Below are positions 20,488 to 28,360 of a DNA stretch of 61,721 nucleotides, in pieces (within the stretch, counting starts at the first letter, position 1; each line of letters starts with the position of its first letter). The translations under genes and the position numbers were made by a program. The stretch comes from Bacteroidia bacterium (GTDB lineage: Bacteria; Bacteroidota; Bacteroidia; Palsa-965), in the NCBI GenBank assembly GCA_023151315.1, contig JAKLJE010000003.1, positions 1 through 61,721 of the forward strand, read 5' to 3'. The notes below the pieces were generated by a model. That model had not been told where the DNA came from. It did no database searches and was given only the letters and a program-made list of their open reading frames with translations.

Positions 20488-20829
20488 TCATTCGCGTTTC
20501 ATCCACGTGCGTATGTCGGCTTTGAGAACAGCCTTGACACAATGCGGGAAGACGGAATGATAACTGAAGTTGAGTTTTTCAGATTGTGCAGCTGAAGTTG
20601 GATTGAGATCAGCGGTAACTGAAAAACCTTTGAAGACTACTTTAAGATCGTGGTTGGAGTTTTTTACAATCGCAACCTCTGACTTACGGAGCTGAGAAAT
20701 GCCGTAACCTTTTTGAGTTAACTGGCGTGTTACTTCGGTAGCGTGAATCGGATCGACCCAAGCAAGCATAAGCACGCAGCCCGCAAGTGTTACGAGTAGT
20801 GGAAGTGCGTTTTTATGCTGATTTCTCAT
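20488..20829 (-). CDS. Small secreted protein of unknown function
   Basis: A 113-residue protein with a hydrophobic N-terminus (LPLLVTLAGCVLMLAWVDPI) that is a signal peptide or anchor. The rest has a short strand-rich region (KVVFKGFSVTADLNPTSAAQ) and ends in a basic segment. No family is recognised. It lies 117 bp upstream of secA on the same strand; the gap between holds no clear terminator. Confidence 0.6.
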   Translation of the reverse strand: MRNQHKNALPLLVTLAGCVLMLAWVDPIHATEVTRQLTQKGYGISQLRKSEVAIVKNSNHDLKVVFKGFSVTADLNPTSAAQSEKLNFSYHSVFPHCVKAVLKADIRTWMKRE

Positions 20830-20927
20830 TTTCCGAAATGGATTGTGAAATTACTGATCAAAAGTCATTCCTCAAGCGAAAAAGTGACATTTCAAGGTCA
20901 ATGCCGACGTATTGGCAGAAAAAGCCA

Positions 20928-20951
20928 ATAAAAAAGGGGCGATGAAGCCCC
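20928..20951 (-). terminator. Intrinsic terminator of the DUF2795 gene
   Basis: On the minus strand GGGGC-TTCATC-GCCCC followed by TTTTTT. It starts 24 bp after the stop at 20975. Next to it (20912-20929) a second hairpin, ATTGGC with GCCAAT, is seen. Confidence 0.85.
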
Positions 20952-20974
20952 TTAGTCAGATTTTGTCAGTAAGA

Positions 20975-21196
20975 TTAATACTCATCTTCATTGAAGAAGA
21001 AGTCTTCTTTGGTCGGATAATCCGGCCAGATCTCCTCGATTGATTCGTAGGCTTCGCCTTCGTCTTCAATCTCCTGCAGGTTCTCCATCACTTCCATTGG
21101 CGCGCCCGAGCGAATGGCATAGTCGATAAGCTCTTCCTTCGTAGCAGGCCACGGAGCGTCTTCAAGGTAAGAGGCAAGTTCCAGGGTCCAATACAT
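20975..21196 (-). CDS. DUF2795 family small protein
   Basis: A 73-residue very acidic protein, MYWTLELASYLEDAPWPATK... with KEELIDYAIRSGAPMEVMENL, the DUF2795 signature seen in nearly every Bacteroidota genome, usually as a tiny conserved stand-alone gene. It is cytoplasmic with no known activity; the acidic tail (DYPTKEDFFFNEDEY) is typical. It has its own terminator downstream and a long AT-rich region upstream, so it is monocistronic. Confidence 0.9.
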   Translation of the reverse strand: MYWTLELASYLEDAPWPATKEELIDYAIRSGAPMEVMENLQEIEDEGEAYESIEEIWPDYPTKEDFFFNEDEY

Positions 21197-21413
21197 AGTA
21201 CTTCAGTTTTTAAGGGTTGTAACTCTAAACGCTGATTTTGCAAAAATGTTACACTCGGTTGGTAACTGAGATTTACAAGTCAATTTTCGTGCAAAAGTAG
21301 AAATATCTGAATCGGTTGAACCGTTCTGCAGAAATATTTATAATTTCTTAAAAAGCTGAAAATCAGAAAGAAGATGACTTTCTAACAAAATCGGAGTTTG
21401 GCATGGGTTGGTT

Positions 21414-21495
21414 ATTGTGGATTGTGGATTGCGAATTACGGATTGCGGATTACGAATTACGAATCCCGAATCCCGAATCCCGGGTTCCGAATTAC
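21414..21495. repeat. Degenerate short tandem repeat (GATTACGAATTACG / GAATCCC)
   Basis: Inside the 326-bp gap 21197-21522, a run of GGATTGCG, GGATTACG and GAATTACG units passes into three GAATCCC units and ends GGGTTCCGAATTACC. No gene is seen. The first ~190 bp of the gap is AT-rich promoter-like sequence for the DUF2795 gene. A related 14-bp repeat occurs at 44840-44867. Confidence 0.8.
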
Positions 21496-21522
21496 CGCGT
21501 CTAAAGTCTACCGTCTAATTTC

Positions 21523-22068
21523 TCACCGCACTATCCAAGGGATTTCTTTCGCGCCCATATCTGCAGATAATTTTCTGGAAAGCGTGAAAAGATAATCGCT
21601 CAGGCGATTGATGTAACGCACAATGATTTCTTCCACTGCAAATTCTTCCGAGAGATGAATGATGCAACGCTCGGCACGGCGACACACGCAGCGCGCAACG
21701 TGACAATTGGAAACTGCAATGTGCCCGCCCGGAAGAACAAAATGCTTCATCGGTTCCAGTTGCGCATCCATTGCATCAATGGCGTCTTCCAGTGATTTCA
21801 CTTCCGCTTCTGTAATTTCAGGAAGTTTCATCTTACTCTTCTCCGGATCGTTCGCCAAATGCGAACCGATTGTGAAAAGTGTATTCTGAATGGAAATGAG
21901 TTGCTCGTTAATGTTATCGTTGTTCGCAGTATCGCGAATCACGCCGATCCACGAATTCAATTCGTCAACGGTTCCGTAAGCTTCGATGCGAATATGATGT
22001 TTCGGAACCCGTGTTCCGCCGATCAGTGATGTCTGACCTTTATCTCCTGTGCGTGTGTAGATTTTCAT
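21523..22068 (-). CDS. Cob(I)alamin adenosyltransferase, PduO type
   Basis: A 181-residue enzyme that transfers adenosyl from ATP to cob(I)alamin, making coenzyme B12. The N-terminal ATP-binding motif [16 protein letters not shown] and the C-terminal [20 protein letters not shown] helix with the conserved RxxCRRxER are both present, and length is normal for the family. It begins 4 bp inside the end of the ABC ATPase gene, so the pair is translationally coupled. No other cobalamin genes are nearby, so its substrate enzyme (for example methylmalonyl-CoA mutase) is elsewhere. Confidence 0.95.
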   Translation of the reverse strand: MKIYTRTGDKGQTSLIGGTRVPKHHIRIEAYGTVDELNSWIGVIRDTANNDNINEQLISIQNTLFTIGSHLANDPEKSKMKLPEITEAEVKSLEDAIDAMDAQLEPMKHFVLPGGHIAVSNCHVARCVCRRAERCIIHLSEEFAVEEIIVRYINRLSDYLFTLSRKLSADMGAKEIPWIVR

Positions 22069-22784
22069 TTTGAAATCGTTGCGAAGGTGCGGATATTATC
22101 ATTCATATAATCTCTCTCCACAGTTCCGTCTTTGATGCGGACAATGCGATGCGCGTACTGCGCAATATCTTCTTCGTGCGTTACAACAATGATGGTGTTT
22201 CCCGATTGGTGAATGGATTCAAACAACCCCATGATTTCCACGGAAGTTTTTGAATCAAGGTTTCCTGTAGGTTCGTCTGCCAGAATAATAGCAGGATCAT
22301 TCACCAACGCACGCGCAATAGCCACGCGCTGACGTTGTCCTCCGGAAAGTTCATTCGGACGGTGATGCATGCGGTCTTTCAATCCAACCTGCTCCAAAGC
22401 ATGTTCTGCTTTTTGTTTGCGCAATGCTTTCGGAATTCCGGCATAAACGAGTGGAAGCATTACATTTTCCAATGCGCTTTGACGCGGAAGAAGATTAAAG
22501 GTCTGGAATACAAATCCTATGTCTTTGTTACGCACTTCTGCAAGTTCATCATCACTCATGCGTGCAACAGACTTGCTGTTGAGAACATATTCGCCGCCGC
22601 TTGGTGTATCCAAACAACCGATAACGTTCATCAAGGTAGATTTACCGGAACCGGAAGGACCCATCAAGGCAACATAATCGTTCTTGTAAATTTCAAGTGT
22701 GATGTTGCGCAGCGCATAAATATGTTCAGTACCCACAAGGTACTCGCGTGCAATTTTGCTCAGACTGATGATGGATTCACTCAC
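22065..22784 (-). CDS. ABC transporter ATP-binding protein, LolD/MacB type
   Basis: A 239-residue ATPase with Walker [10 protein letters not shown]-loop [18 protein letters not shown], signature [15 protein letters not shown] and Walker [14 protein letters not shown], all of the LolD/MacB/FtsE branch (sites for lipoprotein release, macrolide or peptide export). Start is GTG at 22784. No permease gene is adjacent, so the membrane partner lies elsewhere. It overlaps the cobalamin adenosyltransferase by 4 bp. A perfect -7 box sits four bases before the GTG. Confidence 0.93.
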   Translation of the reverse strand: MSESIISLSKIAREYLVGTEHIYALRNITLEIYKNDYVALMGPSGSGKSTLMNVIGCLDTPSGGEYVLNSKSVARMSDDELAEVRNKDIGFVFQTFNLLPRQSALENVMLPLVYAGIPKALRKQKAEHALEQVGLKDRMHHRPNELSGGQRQRVAIARALVNDPAIILADEPTGNLDSKTSVEIMGLFESIHQSGNTIIVVTHEEDIAQYAHRIVRIKDGTVERDYMNDNIRTFATISK

Positions 22785-22788
22785 GGTG

Positions 22789-22796
22789 CAAAGGTA
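22789..22796 (-). promoter_or_regulatory. -7 box TACCTTTG of the ABC ATPase gene
   Basis: A perfect TAnnTTTG, four bases (CACC) before the GTG at 22784, predicting a leaderless transcript. Confidence 0.6.
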
Positions 22797-22800
22797 GGGG

Positions 22801-22834
22801 ATTTGGTTCAGCGTAATCAGGGCTCAAACCAAAT
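22801..22834. promoter_or_regulatory. Inverted repeat ATTTGGTT / AACCAAAT in a divergent promoter region
   Basis: An 8-bp perfect inverted repeat with an 18-nt spacer, between the divergent ABC ATPase and T9SS genes and next to the ATPase -7 box. It is a possible operator; this rests on symmetry alone. Confidence 0.3.
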
Positions 22835-22899
22835 TGAGGAAGTTTTAGCAATTCTGATTCAATCTTTGTAAATTCCGTTTGATTATCTTGTTTTTCGGA

Positions 22900-24315
22900 A
22901 TGAGAAAACTACTACAGTTTTTGATGGTTTTTTGCTCTGCGGTTTGTTGGGGACAACAGCAGGATATGCTGTTTACGAAAGTTTGGGGTGTGGATAATAA
23001 TTTTGGATTTAGTGAAGTTGATTACGTTGATCAGTTAGAATGTGGTGATTATGTTGTGATTGGTTTACAAGCCCAGAATTTGTTGGGTGGAGCTAGGAAA
23101 TTTTATTTCTGCCGTCTGGATTCTACTGGTAGAGTGCTGTCAGAATCAGTTTGGGGTAATGAGGATAATAGGCACAGCGTAGTAAAAGTGATTAAAATCG
23201 CGACAGGAGATTACGTTGTTTGTGGTAATTACTATAGTTCACAATCAGATTTTATGCTTACAAAGATTGATCAACTAGGTAATATACTTTTTTTTAGCGT
23301 TTTCGATTTTCAGTTTGATGATTATGCTTCAAACCTGATCCTTACTACTGATTCGTGTTTTGTGCTGACAGGTTGCGCAAATAATTCGTATCCTGCTTTA
23401 TTAAAGGTAGATGCACAGGGCTCAGAAATATGGAGACGGACACAAAATGCTGAAGTGGGTTATATTCCATTAGTTAGTTGCCAAACTAGCGATTCTGGTT
23501 TTGTTTTGTGTGGTAGTTACGGTAGTATTGATAATAGTTACTGTGCCGGATATGATAAGAACGGGTACATGTTGTGGGTTAAATATCACTTCGGATTAAA
23601 CATTAACGACTCTGATTGTCCAAAGGGTATCAGGGGAAATTCGAATGGGACATTTGACATACTATATGACATTGATATAACTTCATCTTTACCTCCTGTT
23701 AGTGAACGAACTGCATTGATTCACTGTGACCAGTATGGTGATACAATTTCTTCTACTATGTTTATCGACAGAACGACTGCTGTATTTCTAGTTGATTCTA
23801 GTTGGTTTCACGTAATTACATCTGGTCGTAATTATGCACGAATAGATACTTCTGGTGTACAAGAATTTGTGCTTATTGGAATTGACCATGAGGTCAAATA
23901 TTGCATTCCTACACAAGATTCCGGCTTTATTGCAGGAGGTTATGCAGGTACGTGGACATTGAACTATCAAAACACTAAATTTCAGGTGACAAAGTTTGGA
24001 ACTAACGGTAGCAGTTATGCTTGGCCATTTGCTGAGAATGTAAGTGTTTATCCGAATCCAGCTTTCGCAAGTCAAATGAATGTGAGCTTTGATGTGCAAT
24101 CTGATGAACAGGTTGAAATTTTGTTGTGGAGCACAACGGGCGTTCTCGTCAAAACCAATTCAATTTTTTGTCCTGCAAATTCTAATACCATCATGCCCGT
24201 GCTTTCAGAAGGCGATGTGCTGGCTTCGGGAAGTTATATTCTGGAGATTCGAGCCGGTGATCAGTCTTATCGGCAGATTGTGATCATCGGGAATACGACT
24301 CTTAAAGAGAATTGA
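22900..24315 (+). CDS. Secreted beta-propeller-like protein with T9SS sorting domain
   Basis: A 471-residue protein from ATG 22900 (an in-frame TTG at 22879 is rejected because the ATG opens the signal peptide MRKLLQFLMVFCSAVCWG). The body has repeats of the type TGDYVVCGNYYSS, TTDSCFVLTGCANNS, TSDSGFVLCGSYGS and TQDSGFIAGGYAGT, spaced as in propeller-like T9SS cargo. It ends with a type A sorting domain (VSVYPNPAF, then SGSYILEIRAGDQSYRQIVI). Its sequence is visibly more AT-rich than the neighbours, with more TTA, ATA and AGT codons, perhaps foreign or weakly expressed. Confidence 0.8.
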   Translation: MRKLLQFLMVFCSAVCWGQQQDMLFTKVWGVDNNFGFSEVDYVDQLECGDYVVIGLQAQNLLGGARKFYFCRLDSTGRVLSESVWGNEDNRHSVVKVIKIATGDYVVCGNYYSSQSDFMLTKIDQLGNILFFSVFDFQFDDYASNLILTTDSCFVLTGCANNSYPALLKVDAQGSEIWRRTQNAEVGYIPLVSCQTSDSGFVLCGSYGSIDNSYCAGYDKNGYMLWVKYHFGLNINDSDCPKGIRGNSNGTFDILYDIDITSSLPPVSERTALIHCDQYGDTISSTMFIDRTTAVFLVDSSWFHVITSGRNYARIDTSGVQEFVLIGIDHEVKYCIPTQDSGFIAGGYAGTWTLNYQNTKFQVTKFGTNGSSYAWPFAENVSVYPNPAFASQMNVSFDVQSDEQVEILLWSTTGVLVKTNSIFCPANSNTIMPVLSEGDVLASGSYILEIRAGDQSYRQIVIIGNTTLKEN

Positions 24316-24324
24316 GTAAGTGAA

Positions 24325-25095
24325 CTACCACTTCAACACAAAATCCTCTTTCACCTGCTGCTTTCTGAAGTATACAATCCCGAAGTGAAATACGTCTATG
24401 CTCACGTGTATGTCAGGATCGGATTTGATTTCATTCCAGGCTTCTTCCATTTCGGCCGACCAATGAATGTCGTCGAAGATCAGAACCGTATCGTTGTGAC
24501 TGTATTTCTTCAGCAACGAAAAATAGAGCAGAGTAGGAGCTTTGCGGTGATTGCCGTCAATGTAAACCAAGTCCACGGAGCGGATTTCATCCAATGCAGG
24601 TTGCAAGGTTGAAGAGAAATCGCCGGTAATCACTTTAGCGTTGATGTGATGCTTCGTAAATCCGCTTTGTGCTTTAGCTGCTGTTTGCGGACAACCTTCA
24701 AGGGTAATGATGTTGGCCGAAGGATTTCCTGCGTGCATGTAGTGCGTGGAAATTCCCAATGAAGTGCCGAGTTCCAGAATGTTTTTCGGAGCAAACCGTT
24801 TCACAATTCTGTACAGCAGTTGTGCCGCTGCGGGAGATTTGGCTGCACGCTTTGCAATGTCTGCAACACGGCGCTTCCCGGATGTTCCCGTTCCGAAATC
24901 GGTAACATCAATTTCTTCAGTTGAAGAAAGACATTCATTTCTCCAGAGTTCTGCAGTGAAATTGCTGTAATCGGTTTTGTCTGCCGGAAATGTTTTTGTG
25001 ACAAGATCAAACACAAAAGGAGAATGCACGCCGTGTTTGGAAGACGCAATTCTCTTGTATTTCAAGTAAGCACAAAACGGATAGAGGCCCGGCAT
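24325..25095 (-). CDS. Class I SAM-dependent methyltransferase
   Basis: A 256-residue protein with motif I ILELGTSLGISTHYM, an acidic motif II region with IITLEGCPQTAAKA, and VYIDGNHRKAPTLLYF, typical of the O-methyltransferase-like class I family. The start region PFCAYLKYKRIASSKHGVHS is common in Bacteroidota members of the family. The substrate is not predictable. The ATG at 25095 has the perfect -7 box TATCTTTG five bases upstream, so it has its own promoter although the GNAT gene is only 15 bp away. Stops with the opposing T9SS gene are 9 bp apart. Confidence 0.85.
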   Translation of the reverse strand: MPGLYPFCAYLKYKRIASSKHGVHSPFVFDLVTKTFPADKTDYSNFTAELWRNECLSSTEEIDVTDFGTGTSGKRRVADIAKRAAKSPAAAQLLYRIVKRFAPKNILELGTSLGISTHYMHAGNPSANIITLEGCPQTAAKAQSGFTKHHINAKVITGDFSSTLQPALDEIRSVDLVYIDGNHRKAPTLLYFSLLKKYSHNDTVLIFDDIHWSAEMEEAWNEIKSDPDIHVSIDVFHFGIVYFRKQQVKEDFVLKW

Positions 25096-25100
25096 AGAAT

Positions 25101-25108
25101 CAAAGATA
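25101..25108 (-). promoter_or_regulatory. -7 box TATCTTTG of the methyltransferase gene
   Basis: A perfect TAnnTTTG, five bases before the ATG at 25095. It ends 2 bp before the preceding GNAT stop codon. Confidence 0.55.
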
Positions 25109-25110
25109 CA

Positions 25111-25638
25111 TTACTGCAACGAGTTGAATTCTTTTACCATCAGGTAATTCGGGTTGCTGTGCGTGGCGCTGATACGGAATGAAGTTTCTCCCGCAATGCG
25201 GAATCCGTTCTTCTCGTAGAAACGACAGGCACGTATGTTCTCTGTCCATACATTCAGCCAGATGCCGCTTTGCTTGTGTTGCTTTGCAATGGCAATATTC
25301 AGATCCAGAAGTTGCTGACCGATTTTCATTGGGAAAAAGAACTCCAGAACGTACAGGCGTTCCAGTTTGGCGTAATGCGTAAACTTCGGATCGGGGCATT
25401 CTTCATTCGGAATTATTTTGGAATAAGCCGCAGGTTGATTATTGATCAGCGCGATTCTGAAAACAGAATCGGGATTCAATAATTCTTTTTCAAAAACCTC
25501 AGTGGTGTATTTCGAATCCGTGTACTCCTTCAGATCTTTTGCAGAAGCACTCGTTCCGTGTGATTCCAGAAATGTCTGCTTACCCAGAATAGCAAGTGCC
25601 TGCGCGTAATTCTTATCCGGAGTTACAATCTCGATCAT
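25111..25638 (-). CDS. GNAT family N-acetyltransferase
   Basis: A 175-residue GNAT protein; the family transfers acetyl from acetyl-CoA to an amine. The motif A region is LERLYVLEFFFPMKIGQQLL (the usual R/Q-x-x-G-x-G/A loop is altered to FFPMKIGQQL), followed by motif B NVWTENIRACRFYEKNGFRI. The N-terminus MIEIVTPDKNYAQALAIL and the segment FLESHGTSASAKDLKEYTDS fit a subgroup common in Bacteroidota. The substrate is unknown. It lies 15 bp from both neighbours and is probably in a loose operon with the upstream PorE-like gene. Confidence 0.85.
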   Translation of the reverse strand: MIEIVTPDKNYAQALAILGKQTFLESHGTSASAKDLKEYTDSKYTTEVFEKELLNPDSVFRIALINNQPAAYSKIIPNEECPDPKFTHYAKLERLYVLEFFFPMKIGQQLLDLNIAIAKQHKQSGIWLNVWTENIRACRFYEKNGFRIAGETSFRISATHSNPNYLMVKEFNSLQ

Positions 25639-25653
25639 AATTCCGCAGAAGAA

Positions 25654-27624
25654 TTACATTCCTGTAATCTTGAACTCCGTTCTTCTGTTCAACTGACGGT
25701 TTTCCGGAGTGTCGTTCGGCGCAATAGGTTTTACATCTCCGTAACCTTTATACGTGAGACGCGCAGCTTCAATTCCGTTCTTCACGAGATAATCGTAGAC
25801 GGATTTCGCACGACGCTCAGAAAGTCCCTGATTGTATTTCTTATCACCGACATTATCCGTGTGTCCTCCGATTTCTCCTTTGTAAGTCGGATTCGCTTTC
25901 AGGAACGCAACGAGTTTATCCAATTCCGCTTTGGATTCGGGCTTGAGATCGTGTTTGTCGGTATCGAAATACACGTTCTTCAATACAATCGGTTCTCCAA
26001 TGGCAATCGGTGTCAACGGAACATCCATACGATATGGTTTTCCCGGATCAGCAGATGCGGTCATCAGGAAGGATTCAGAGAAAAACAGATAACCGTTCTT
26101 GCTTGCATTCAACGCGTAGTTTTTATTCTGCGGAATGCACACAAGGAATTCTCCTGTTACCGGATCTGAAATGGAAGAGATGATTGTTTTTCCTGTTGAG
26201 AGATCAATCAGTTCGAACGAAGCACTCAATGGTTTGTTCGTCTTCTTGTCGTACACTTTTCCTTTCATGTAAGTCACGGGAACAGGCGCGAGTGATTGCG
26301 GAATCTCGAACATGTAGATATCATCACATCCAATGCTTCCTTCGCGTGTGCTTGAGAAATACGCAAGGTTTCCTTTTCCGTTTACAATCAGTCCGCTTTC
26401 TTCTCCGTAGGTATTGATCGGATAACCGAGATTCACCGGCTTGCCCCAATTCCCCAATGAATCTCTGCGACACATGTACAGATCCAATCCGCCCATTCCA
26501 ATATGTCCGTCGCTCGCGAAATACAAAGTTTGATTGTCAGGGTGAATGAACACCGCTTCTTCTTTTCCGGGCGTGTTGATGTGTTCTCCGAGATTCACCG
26601 GCTTGCCCCATTTTCCGTTTTCGTCAAGTACGCACATCCAGATGTCGCTGCTGCCGTAACCGTCGCGACGATTGCTGATGTAATACAACGTGCGACCGTC
26701 AGAAGAGAATGAAGGTTGTGTTTCCCATGCTGATGTATTCACCGGCGCTCCCACGTTCTGCGGAATTGTCCATTGTCCGTTTACTTTCTGCGTGAAGAAA
26801 ATATCGCAGCTGCCGAAACCTTGTCTTCCGCGACCGTAACCATCCACTTCTTCGCATGCTGCATAGTAGAGATAGCGTCCGTCAGCGGAAAGTGATGGCG
26901 CGCCTTCGTTGCCCATTGTATTAATCGGCGGACCGATATTCGTTGCGGTGCTCCATTCTCCTTTTTCGCTTCTGTAAGAAACAAAGAAGTCTTCCTGTGA
27001 GCGCACAACAACTCCTTGTTCGTTCTTGGTTTGCTGATTGCGTGTGAAGAGAAACGTATTGTCGTCAGCAGTAACATTCGGAAAGTATTCGCAATCGGGA
27101 GAGTTAACTCCGTTGCCCATGTTCACCGGTTTGAACGGAACCGGATTTGCCATGGCTTTAATTGCAAACTCGCAGGACGCAATTCCGTTTTCAGCATGAT
27201 CAATGTATTTCTGCGGAGTGCCGGAACGTTTCTTATCAAGAAAGGTTTGATAATCTTTCTTCGCATCTTCATAGCGTCCTAGTTTCATTTCGGCGTTCGC
27301 ACAATCGAAATAGGATGCAGGGAAGAAATTCGGATTGATTGCAAACGCCGCTTTGTATTGTGTAATGGCAGGTTCCCATTGGCGTTGTTCGAGATGCAAT
27401 TCTGCATTGAGCATGTATGCTTCAATGAAGTTCGGATCTTCTTTTTTCGCCTTGTCCAGTTCTGCCTGAGCTTTATCGTATTGATAGGTCTGCATGTACT
27501 GAATCGCCATGTCGTATGCTTTGCTGGCTTTCTTGCTCTTAGTCGAAAGCGGCGTCTGCGCTTTGCAGGCATTCACTCCGAAAGCGAGAATCAATACGAG
27601 GAAAATATTTTTCATCAATTTCAT
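25654..27624 (-). CDS. PorE-like lipoprotein: TPR, beta-propeller, CRD and OmpA domains
   Basis: A 656-residue lipoprotein; residues 1-20 (MKLMKNIFLVLILAFGVNAC) end in a lipobox Cys, and a second possible start is the Met at residue 4. TPRs cover ~35-150, PD40-type propeller repeats ~180-440 (GAPSLSADGRYLYYAACEEV, TQPSFSSDGRTLYYISNRRD), a carboxypeptidase-like CRD ~455-540, and a C-terminal OmpA domain binds peptidoglycan (GHTDNVGDKKYNQGLSERRA). This order is that of PorE, a T9SS periplasmic component, but Bacteroidota genomes carry several such paralogs. With T9SS cargo in the window, a T9SS role is plausible but not proven. Confidence 0.85.
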   Translation of the reverse strand: MKLMKNIFLVLILAFGVNACKAQTPLSTKSKKASKAYDMAIQYMQTYQYDKAQAELDKAKKEDPNFIEAYMLNAELHLEQRQWEPAITQYKAAFAINPNFFPASYFDCANAEMKLGRYEDAKKDYQTFLDKKRSGTPQKYIDHAENGIASCEFAIKAMANPVPFKPVNMGNGVNSPDCEYFPNVTADDNTFLFTRNQQTKNEQGVVVRSQEDFFVSYRSEKGEWSTATNIGPPINTMGNEGAPSLSADGRYLYYAACEEVDGYGRGRQGFGSCDIFFTQKVNGQWTIPQNVGAPVNTSAWETQPSFSSDGRTLYYISNRRDGYGSSDIWMCVLDENGKWGKPVNLGEHINTPGKEEAVFIHPDNQTLYFASDGHIGMGGLDLYMCRRDSLGNWGKPVNLGYPINTYGEESGLIVNGKGNLAYFSSTREGSIGCDDIYMFEIPQSLAPVPVTYMKGKVYDKKTNKPLSASFELIDLSTGKTIISSISDPVTGEFLVCIPQNKNYALNASKNGYLFFSESFLMTASADPGKPYRMDVPLTPIAIGEPIVLKNVYFDTDKHDLKPESKAELDKLVAFLKANPTYKGEIGGHTDNVGDKKYNQGLSERRAKSVYDYLVKNGIEAARLTYKGYGDVKPIAPNDTPENRQLNRRTEFKITGM

Positions 27625-27665
27625 ATTCTGACTTGATTAGCTCAATTCAATGGAACGTTCCTTGG

Positions 27666-28331
27666 TTACGGAATGTTCATGTATTTATGCGTTTGTAACG
27701 ATACGTGCCATTTCGGATTATTCATTACATAATCAACGATCAATGGCATCATTTGTTTCGCGCGACTCCATTCCGGCTGTAAAAACAGGATGCAGTCTTT
27801 ACTTACTTTGGCTGCATTCTCCTCCGCCCAGCGTAAATCATCGGCATTGTATACGATTACCTTCAATTCGTGTGCCTTACTGTAGTTTTCGTCCTTAGGA
27901 GGCGAAGTTTTTTTCGGAGAAAGGCAAATCCAATCCCAATTTCCTGTTAACGGATAAGCACCCGAAGTTTCTATGAAAGTGGAAATTCCTGCATTTTTCA
28001 AATCTGCAGTGAGTTTCTCCAGATTGAAAGCAGAAGGTTCTCCGCCTGTAACCACGACGGCCTTTGCAGGAAAACTACCCGCATTGGCAACAATTTGCGA
28101 TGCAGGTGTAAGCGGGTGCAGACTCGCGTCCCAGCTTTCTTTTACATCGCACCAATGACAGCCCACATCACAACCACCCAAACGAATGAAGTATGCAGCT
28201 TTTCCCGAATGATATCCTTCTCCCTGTATCGTATAAAACTCTTCCATCAACGGAAGAAGTTCTCCGGCGTCCAGAAGTTTTTTGTCTTCAGGCGAAATTG
28301 TTTCCAGTACGATGTTCCCTGTAAATTTCAT
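27666..28331 (-). CDS. queE: 7-carboxy-7-deazaguanine synthase
   Basis: A 221-residue radical SAM enzyme of the queuosine and 7-deazapurine pathway, converting 6-carboxytetrahydropterin to 7-carboxy-7-deazaguanine. The start EEFYTIQGEGYHSGKAAYFI is diagnostic. The cluster cysteines are C54, C58 and C61 in GGCDVGCHWC, and VVVTGGEPS forms the SAM-binding region. A Bacteroidota-type long C-terminus with LFLQPEWSRAKQMMPLIVDY is present. A perfect -7 box stands four bases upstream. No other queuosine genes are beside it. Confidence 0.93.
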   Translation of the reverse strand: MKFTGNIVLETISPEDKKLLDAGELLPLMEEFYTIQGEGYHSGKAAYFIRLGGCDVGCHWCDVKESWDASLHPLTPASQIVANAGSFPAKAVVVTGGEPSAFNLEKLTADLKNAGISTFIETSGAYPLTGNWDWICLSPKKTSPPKDENYSKAHELKVIVYNADDLRWAEENAAKVSKDCILFLQPEWSRAKQMMPLIVDYVMNNPKWHVSLQTHKYMNIP

Positions 28332-28335
28332 TTGC

Positions 28336-28343
28336 CAAAGGTA
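28336..28343 (-). promoter_or_regulatory. -7 box TACCTTTG of queE
   Basis: A perfect TAnnTTTG, four bases (GCAA) before the ATG at 28331, predicting a leaderless transcript. Confidence 0.6.
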
Positions 28344-28360
28344 GTTGATTACTGCCTGAA

